From Spirochaetaceae bacterium (GTDB lineage: Bacteria; Spirochaetota; Spirochaetia; Treponematales; Breznakiellaceae): DNA of 9,249 nucleotides. The DNA lies in the NCBI GenBank assembly GCA_031290205.1, contig JAITNZ010000197.1, positions 1 to 9,249 of the forward strand. The letters are read 5' to 3'. The stretch's first letter is position 1; each line of letters opens with the position of its first letter. The notes under the pieces are model-generated. The model did not search any database. It was not told where the DNA came from and saw only the letters and a list, made by a program, of their open reading frames with translations. The translations under genes were made by a program, and so were the position numbers. Shown piece by piece: positions 6,009 to 9,249 of this stretch.

Positions 6009-6102
6009 TGGCACTTTCTCAGTGTCTGACACTTTCTCAGTGTCTGGCACATCTTTTCTTTCCTGAGGAGAAAGTGTCTGACACTTTCTCAGTGTCTGGC
6101 AC
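6004..6102 (+). repeat. REP-like array of five GTGTCTGRCAC units
   Basis: Copies lie at 6004-6014, 6022-6032, 6040-6050, 6074-6084 and 6092-6102, alternating GTGTCTGGCAC and the fully palindromic GTGTCTGACAC. Within each group the units are spaced 18 bp apart by TTTCTCA; the two groups are separated by 23 bp. At 6068-6090 the unit extends to a perfect 11-bp inverted repeat (GAGAAAGTGTC) with a single-base centre, able to form a cruciform. The array ends 45 bp before the RAYT start codon, the position expected of REP/BIME sequences mobilised by the adjacent transposase. Confidence 0.85.
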
Positions 6103-6147
6103 TTCTTTTAATGCAAAAACGCATTTCTTTACAATAATATAGGTATA

Positions 6148-6675
6148 ATGAGAGCATTAAGAATATTACTGGAAGGTGCAGTATACCATGTTACCTCTCA
6201 AATTGACCATGGTGCGATGGCACTGAGCGGCGCGGAAATCAAGCAAATGTTTCTTGACTTCGTCGAAAAAGCCAAAAAGAAGTTCGGCTTCGAGCTTTGG
6301 AACTTCACTGTGATGGATAACCACATCCATTTCCTCATAAAACCCGGAAAAGAAGCCTCTTTGTCCAAAATTATGCAGTGGATTAAGTGTAATTTTGCGA
6401 AGAAATGGAACAAAGCACACGACACAAAGGGACATTTGTGGGGCGAACGGTTTCATTCACGGATAATCAAGGATGAAAATGACTTGGTGCGGACATCCAA
6501 GTACATTGACGAGAACCCTGTGAAGGCAAAACTGGTAAAAGAGGCAAAAGACTGGAAGTTCGGCGGGCTGTTCCACAAGATACGAGGAATAATCGGGCTA
6601 ATCGACAAGATACTGGATGGGGAACTGGGTTCCCCATCCCTATCAGGCTTGTCGGTTTCCGCTTCGCCTGGGTAA
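6148..6675 (+). CDS. REP-associated tyrosine transposase (RAYT, Y1/HUH type)
   Basis: The Y1 transposase fold of the IS200/IS605 superfamily; RAYTs are single-copy, domesticated-looking HUH nucleases that cut and join single-stranded REP hairpins. Motifs are the start MRALRILLEGAVYHVTSQ (family R-x-L-R-IxxxGAxYHVTxR), the metal-binding HUH motif NHIHFLI with His59 and His61, KGHLWGERFHSRII at about 94-107, and the catalytic Tyr119 in KYIDENPVKAKLV. All catalytic residues are present, so it may be active. The start is fixed by family alignment; ribosome binding is weak (AGGT). The last 20 or so residues are not family-like and are encoded by a hairpin (6615-6639), with the stop two bases before an inverted GTGTCAGACAC unit. 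This suggests the frame runs into the element's right end. Confidence 0.85.
   Translation: MRALRILLEGAVYHVTSQIDHGAMALSGAEIKQMFLDFVEKAKKKFGFELWNFTVMDNHIHFLIKPGKEASLSKIMQWIKCNFAKKWNKAHDTKGHLWGERFHSRIIKDENDLVRTSKYIDENPVKAKLVKEAKDWKFGGLFHKIRGIIGLIDKILDGELGSPSLSGLSVSASPG
6615..6639 (+). repeat. Perfect hairpin inside the 3' end of the RAYT gene
   Basis: GGATGGGGAAC (6615-6625) pairs perfectly with GTTCCCCATCC (6629-6639) around TGG: an 11-bp stem with a 3-nt loop. It codes for about residues 156-164 of the transposase. A structure this strong within a coding end fits a subterminal recognition hairpin of the element. Confidence 0.85.
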
Positions 6676-6677
6676 CG

Positions 6678-6688
6678 GTGTCAGACAC
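6678..6688 (-). repeat. Inverted GTGTCTGACAC unit downstream of the RAYT gene
   Basis: GTGTCAGACAC on the plus strand is the exact reverse complement of the palindromic unit in the upstream array, so the transposase gene is bracketed by units in opposite orientation. It begins two bases after the stop codon. Confidence 0.8.
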
Positions 6689-6841
6689 GACAAGCGACAA
6701 CTCAGGCAGTGATCAGACATAAGACGCTCCCGATTGGAATTCGATTGAAAAATCGCATGTAACGTAGTGCATAAACAAGCGAAATAGGATATACTCAACA
6801 TGAAAACTTGGTATTGATATTTCAGATTAAGGGAGTTTACT

Positions 6842-7501
6842 GTGGCAGAAAAAGAAATTTCTGTGGGGAATTGTTTTATTTGCGGTGCCGAGCTGGGAAA
6901 GCTCAAGATGAAGAACCACGTCATCAAGGAGCATACCCTGAAAGAAGGGGGCGAGAGAGCGGTGCTGATTAGGGCGGAAGGTGTGGATAAAAATTACTGG
7001 CTTTTGCTGGATATTGCGGCTGATGCTGTTCTGTGGGACCTTGATTTGTTTTTGCGGCGAATCTGGGTTGAATGTTGCGATCACATGAGCATTTTTATCG
7101 ATAAAAGATTTGACGGCAACGAATTCGATAAGGAGCAAAAAATTAGTGATTTCAGCCCGGGGGACAAGCTGTGCTATCTGTATGATATGGGAAGTACGAC
7201 AGAATTGACGATTTCCATTATTGGGAAAGCACGGCGCCCAAAGCAGAATGATGAAGTGCGTCTGCTTGCCCGGAATGCGGCGCCGGTCTATACCTGTGCC
7301 TGCGGAAAACCCGCTACCACTCTCTGCGTCGAATGTTGGTGGCATACGGGGAACCCGTTTTTCTGTGCCGATTGTGCAAAAGCACATGACCACAACGATA
7401 CGATGCTTCCGTCTGCCAATTCCCCCCGCATGGGCGTATGCGGATACTACGGCGAACGGGACAAGTGGATTTTTAAGCCGGGAATATTTGGGGGAAAGTG
7501 A
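6842..7501 (+). CDS. pRiA4b ORF-3-like protein with zinc-finger ends (219 aa)
   Basis: The GTG start at 6842 has AAGGGAG six bases upstream. Residues 11-31 form a C2H2-like finger (Cys11, Cys14, His26, His31). The middle (about 52-145) matches the plasmid pRiA4b ORF-3-like family, also found as a passenger protein in IS1096-type elements: LDLFLRRIWVECCDHMSIF, a GDKLCYLYDMGSTTELTISI strand pair and VRLLARNAAP. The end (150-201) is Cys/His-rich (Cys152, 154, 162, 165, 175, 178, His182, 184) and closes with LPSANSPRMGVCGYYG, typical of this subgroup. The biochemical function of the family is unknown; nucleic-acid binding is inferred from the fingers. It is the first gene of a tightly packed unit, its stop sharing one base with the next start. 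Confidence 0.7.
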   Translation: MAEKEISVGNCFICGAELGKLKMKNHVIKEHTLKEGGERAVLIRAEGVDKNYWLLLDIAADAVLWDLDLFLRRIWVECCDHMSIFIDKRFDGNEFDKEQKISDFSPGDKLCYLYDMGSTTELTISIIGKARRPKQNDEVRLLARNAAPVYTCACGKPATTLCVECWWHTGNPFFCADCAKAHDHNDTMLPSANSPRMGVCGYYGERDKWIFKPGIFGGK

Positions 7502-7701
7502 TGTTCCCTCCTCTCTCCTTCCTCATCTTCTGCCTCGAGCTTTACGCCGAGCGGACGGCAAGCCCCAGCCCCGCTGTCCACCGCCGTTTCACGCAAAGCG
7601 GCTTGCTTGATGTGCTGATAAGCGATTACGAAGATTTGCACGGTATGTCCTTTGAATACCTCATGCAGTTTTTTGACGAATATCTGGAGGGTGAAAAATG
7701 A
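7501..7701 (+). CDS. DUF3791-like small protein, upstream partner of the DUF3990 gene (66 aa)
   Basis: The start is ATG 7501 (or GTG 7498), with GGGGGAA close upstream; it overlaps the preceding stop by one base. Residues about 7-20 (FLIFCLELYAERT) and the tail LLDVLISDYEDLHGMSFEYLMQFFDEYLEG match the DUF3791 pattern: an FxxxCxE-type helix, a short helix ending in (V/L)xxYDxLH, then a final helix. Proteins of this family are regularly found beside DUF3990 genes. The stop overlaps the next ATG as ATGA. I infer a role as antitoxin or accessory partner of the DUF3990 protein; no direct evidence of activity is visible. Confidence 0.6.
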   Translation: MFPPLSFLIFCLELYAERTASPSPAVHRRFTQSGLLDVLISDYEDLHGMSFEYLMQFFDEYLEGEK

Positions 7702-8198
7702 CTTTGTTCCATGGCGGGACGATGATTATCCAGACGCCGGAAATCATCAAAACCGAATACGGCAGGGATTTTGGTGTCGGATTTTACACTACCGACATCA
7801 AAGAACAGTCCGTCCGCTGGGCATTGCGAAAGGCGCGGCTTGAAAAACGAAAGAAAGAAACTGTCAAAGCAATTGTTTCAATATATGAGTTTGACGAAAA
7901 ACAGTCCGAAGATTTACAGGTCATTCACTTCCCAGAGCCATCCGCCGCATGGCTTGATATGGTATGCAATTGCCGCGGCAACAGCCGGTATACGCATGGT
8001 TACGACATCGTAACAGGGAAAATCGCCAATGACTCCGTTGGCGAGACCGTCTCCTATGTGATGCGGGGCATTATGCGGCGGGAAGACGCGCTGGAACGGC
8101 TCCAGTTTGAAAAAATCAACAATCAGATATGTTTTGCAAGCGAAAAAGCCTTATCATGCTTGCGATATTTAGATTTTGAGGACTGTGATGGCGCATAG
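7698..8198 (+). CDS. DUF3990 protein, ADP-ribosyltransferase-type (166 aa)
   Basis: DUF3990 proteins belong to the ADP-ribosyltransferase-like superfamily, which uses NAD+ to modify proteins or nucleic acids; many members are toxins. Full-length family features are visible: LFHGG with His5 at the N-terminus, DFGVGFYTT at 24-32 (Tyr30), Q-xxx-WA at 37-42, the strand VSIYEFD, WLDMVCN at 85-91, YDIVTGKIAND at 102-112, and NQICFASEKALSCL at 142-155 with Gln143 and Glu149. A His-Tyr-Gln/Glu active site is inferred by analogy. Start and stop overlap the two DUF3791-like neighbours by 4 and 11 nt, so the three are made together. Substrate unknown. The frame is intact with no signal peptide, so the protein acts in the cytoplasm. 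Confidence 0.75.
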   Translation: MTLFHGGTMIIQTPEIIKTEYGRDFGVGFYTTDIKEQSVRWALRKARLEKRKKETVKAIVSIYEFDEKQSEDLQVIHFPEPSAAWLDMVCNCRGNSRYTHGYDIVTGKIANDSVGETVSYVMRGIMRREDALERLQFEKINNQICFASEKALSCLRYLDFEDCDGA

Positions 8199-8412
8199 TT
8201 TGATAAAGGCAACAATCATCCCGGACATTATCCGCCTTATTGCCGAAAAATACGCTGTTCCGGAGCGGAAAGCGCTGGATATGTTTTACCGCTCCGCCAC
8301 TGCCGCATCGCTTGACGATGATGAAACTGGTTTATATGGACAAAGCCCGCTCTATATTTTTTCCCTCTTTGTGGATGAAATGGGGGAAAATACCGTAGGG
8401 CACACTGATTGA
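8188..8412 (+). CDS. Second DUF3791-like small protein, downstream partner (74 aa)
   Basis: ATG 8188 is chosen with GAGGA five bases upstream; an earlier TTG at 8176 is less likely. The gene overlaps the DUF3990 stop by 11 nt. The protein is helical: IIPDIIRLIAEKYAVPERKALDMFYRS (an E-xx-ALxxFY helix), then DDETGLYGQSPLYIFSLFVDEM. This resembles the DUF3791-type proteins in which a long helix is followed by a short Leu/Tyr-rich one, but it differs clearly from the upstream 66-aa protein. A small gene on each side of the toxin-like gene suggests an antitoxin plus an accessory factor. The short tail after DEM is not conserved-looking. Confidence 0.58.
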   Translation: MAHSLIKATIIPDIIRLIAEKYAVPERKALDMFYRSATAASLDDDETGLYGQSPLYIFSLFVDEMGENTVGHTD

Positions 8413-8419
8413 GTCGCTT

Positions 8420-8908
8420 ATGCTGACAGAATTAATCCGCCATCCTTTTCCGCCGCTCTATTCGCCCGATTCCCGTAAACTGATTTTAGGGACGATGCCC
8501 TCGCCTGTTTCACGAAAAAATCAGTTCTATTACGGGCATCCGCAGAACAGATTCTGGAAGGTTTTGTCGATCGTCTTTCAGGCGCCTTTTCCCGAAAACA
8601 GCAAGGAAAAAGAAAAACTCATCCTTTCCCAAAAATTAGCCCTCTGGGATGTGCTTTCTTCCTGTAAAATAAGCGGCGCGTCAGACAGCACGATAAACGA
8701 GCCGGAAGCCAATGATTTTTCAAAAATCCTTAACGACTCAAGCATTACAGCCGTCTTTTGCACAGGGCGCAAGGCATTTGACCTCTACAACAACTTATGC
8801 AGAGACCGCACCGGCATAGACTCTGTCCTCCTGCCCTCAACAAGCCCCGCGAATCAACGAGTATCCTTCGACTATTTGGTAAACGCCTATCGCGTGCTGG
8901 CTCGTTGA
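8420..8908 (+). CDS. DNA-deoxyinosine glycosylase, UDG superfamily family 6 (162 aa)
   Basis: Family 6 uracil-DNA-glycosylase-fold enzymes remove hypoxanthine (from deaminated adenine) from DNA, starting base-excision repair. Visible features are the N-terminal HPFPPLYSPDSRKLILGTMPSPVSR (motif 1, LGTxPSxxSR at 23-32), FYYGHPQNRFWKVL at 36-49, ALWDVLSSC with the INEPEANDF segment, a strand ITAVFCTGRKAFDLY, and the C-terminal LLPSTSPANQR motif at about 138-148, the equivalent of motif 2. Length is normal for the family. Its start lies 7 bp after the DUF3791-like stop with only a weak ribosome binding site (TTGAG), so translation may be coupled. The stop codon is directly followed by parS. It could be a housekeeping repair gene that only happens to end this unit. 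Confidence 0.85.
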   Translation: MLTELIRHPFPPLYSPDSRKLILGTMPSPVSRKNQFYYGHPQNRFWKVLSIVFQAPFPENSKEKEKLILSQKLALWDVLSSCKISGASDSTINEPEANDFSKILNDSSITAVFCTGRKAFDLYNNLCRDRTGIDSVLLPSTSPANQRVSFDYLVNAYRVLAR

Positions 8909-8924
8909 TGTTTCACGTGAAACA
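8909..8924. promoter_or_regulatory. parS site (ParB centromere)
   Basis: TGTTTCACGTGAAACA, a perfect 16-bp palindrome identical to the bacterial parS consensus bound by the chromosome-partitioning protein ParB (Spo0J). It begins at the base after the glycosylase stop codon. parS sites cluster near the replication origin in most bacteria, so this window is probably origin-proximal. Confidence 0.88.
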
Positions 8925-9084
8925 CGCTGGATATGAATAATTTTTAACCCAGAAACGGCGTCTAGGGTCGATAATTTGTCGTCTATCGTTCCGGCTGTAG
9001 CCCGAGCCGCTTTAGCGGCGAAGCATATACAATCCTGTTATGCGAAGTATCGCCCGTACACCATCTATTCCTTTAATTTAAATT
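8925..9084. other. Intergenic region with a short GC hairpin
   Basis: No gene is seen between parS and the edge reading frame. GCCGCT (9006-9011) and AGCGGC (9014-9019) form a 6-bp stem with a TT loop, without a T tract on either strand. An AT-rich stretch (about 9070-9090) follows at the 3' end of the next frame. No second parS copy is visible. Confidence 0.5.
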
Positions 9085-9249
9085 TTAATTGCCTCTAAAA
9101 TATTCAATCCACGCAAATGTTTCTACGAGTATTTTATTCAAAATGGTAAAGCCTATATTTGTGTGGATAATTTCCGGCCTCGCAGTATATTCAAGTCTAT
9201 ATCCAAATCGAGTTTGCCAAAATAATTTTTTATTCCGGCTACTTTTGAC
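9085..9249 (-). CDS. 3' end of an unidentified gene entering from the right edge
   Basis: My own minus-strand translation is open for 54 codons from the window edge to TAA at 9085-9087. The peptide is rich in aromatics with an alternating pattern (FWQTRFGYRLEYTARPEI, then IGFTILNKILVETFAW) and ends YFRGN. I do not recognise it; amphipathic strands would fit an envelope or other beta-rich protein, but this is weak. With the glycosylase it would converge on the parS/intergenic region. Confidence 0.4.
   Translation of the reverse strand, partial: VKSSRNKKLFWQTRFGYRLEYTARPEIIHTNIGFTILNKILVETFAWIEYFRGN

Larger units (their letters stand above)
5971..6688 (+). mobile_element. RAYT/REP element
   Basis: The unit formed by the upstream array, the Y1 transposase gene, its internal hairpin and the downstream inverted unit. 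No target-site duplication or IS-type terminal inverted repeats beyond the GTGTC units are visible, as expected for HUH elements. The outer limits are set by the first and last recognisable repeats and are approximate. Confidence 0.6.

Noticed and set aside
5302..6066. Long plus-strand open frame (254 codons)
   Set aside because: It lies opposite the coiled-coil/OmpA gene and the repeat array, has no recognisable domain or ribosome binding site, and its end is made of the repeats.
5971..6102. CRISPR array
   Set aside because: The repeats are 11 bp and near-palindromic, and the spacers are identical 7-mers, not variable spacers; no cas gene is present.
6128..6149. TTTACA followed by TATAAT just before the RAYT start as a promoter
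   Set aside because: The TATAAT overlaps the start codon and the spacing between the hexamers is only 10 bp, so it cannot drive the gene from this start.
6767..6795. Promoter for the zinc-finger/ART operon with TATACT at 6790-6795
   Set aside because: The -10 is reasonable and well placed, but no -35 resembling the consensus is found at 16-18 bp, so I do not annotate it.
8909..8924. Intrinsic terminator or generic regulator operator
   Set aside because: The palindrome is AT/GC mixed without a T tract and matches parS exactly, which is the simpler explanation.

Overview
The window reads as about 9.2 kb of a spirochaete chromosome, most likely a host- or gut-associated Treponema-type bacterium. 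The reasons are two envelope proteins that share a non-canonical OmpA-like domain, a short-signal lipoprotein, a dense set of small toxin-antitoxin (TA) genes, and a DUF3990/DUF3791 cassette of a kind common in gut bacteria. The genus is inferred from family composition; no rRNA or marker gene is present.

Left block (about 1-5907, all on the minus strand). In transcription order it runs: a secreted coiled-coil/OmpA protein (4891-5907), a lipoprotein with its own promoter (3954-4664), a broken RelE-type toxin gene with a small partner gene (3434-3920), a HicB(DUF1902)/HicA pair (2959-3374), a large OmpA-family barrel protein with a 19-residue repeat linker (1131-2900), a second and more decayed copy of the RelE/partner module (789-1050), two tandem copies of a 70-residue putative antitoxin (575-787 and 340-552), and a VapC-like PIN-domain toxin that overlaps the second copy by ATGA and runs off the left edge (1-343). 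Envelope genes are therefore interleaved with three TA families, some alive and some dead.

Middle (5971-6688). A REP-associated tyrosine transposase (RAYT, HUH/Y1 type) is preceded by five copies of an 11-bp near-palindrome, GTGTCTGRCAC. One copy in the opposite orientation lies two bases after its stop codon, and a perfect 11-bp-stem hairpin sits inside its 3' coding end. This looks like a small REP/RAYT element.

Right block (6842-8908, plus strand). Five genes are packed with overlaps of 1, 4 and 11 nt and one gap of 7 nt: a zinc-finger pRiA4b-ORF3-like protein, a DUF3791-like small protein, a DUF3990 protein of the ADP-ribosyltransferase type, a second DUF3791-like small protein, and a DNA-deoxyinosine (hypoxanthine) glycosylase. 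The middle three form a probable TA-like cassette. The presence of a DNA-repair glycosylase and a zinc-finger protein in the same unit is the most interesting arrangement here.

Directly after the glycosylase stop codon is a perfect 16-bp parS site (8909-8924), the binding site of chromosomal ParB, which suggests an origin-proximal location. The rest (8925-9249) holds a short GC hairpin and the 3' end of a minus-strand reading frame that enters from the right edge. No tRNA, rRNA or CRISPR array was seen.
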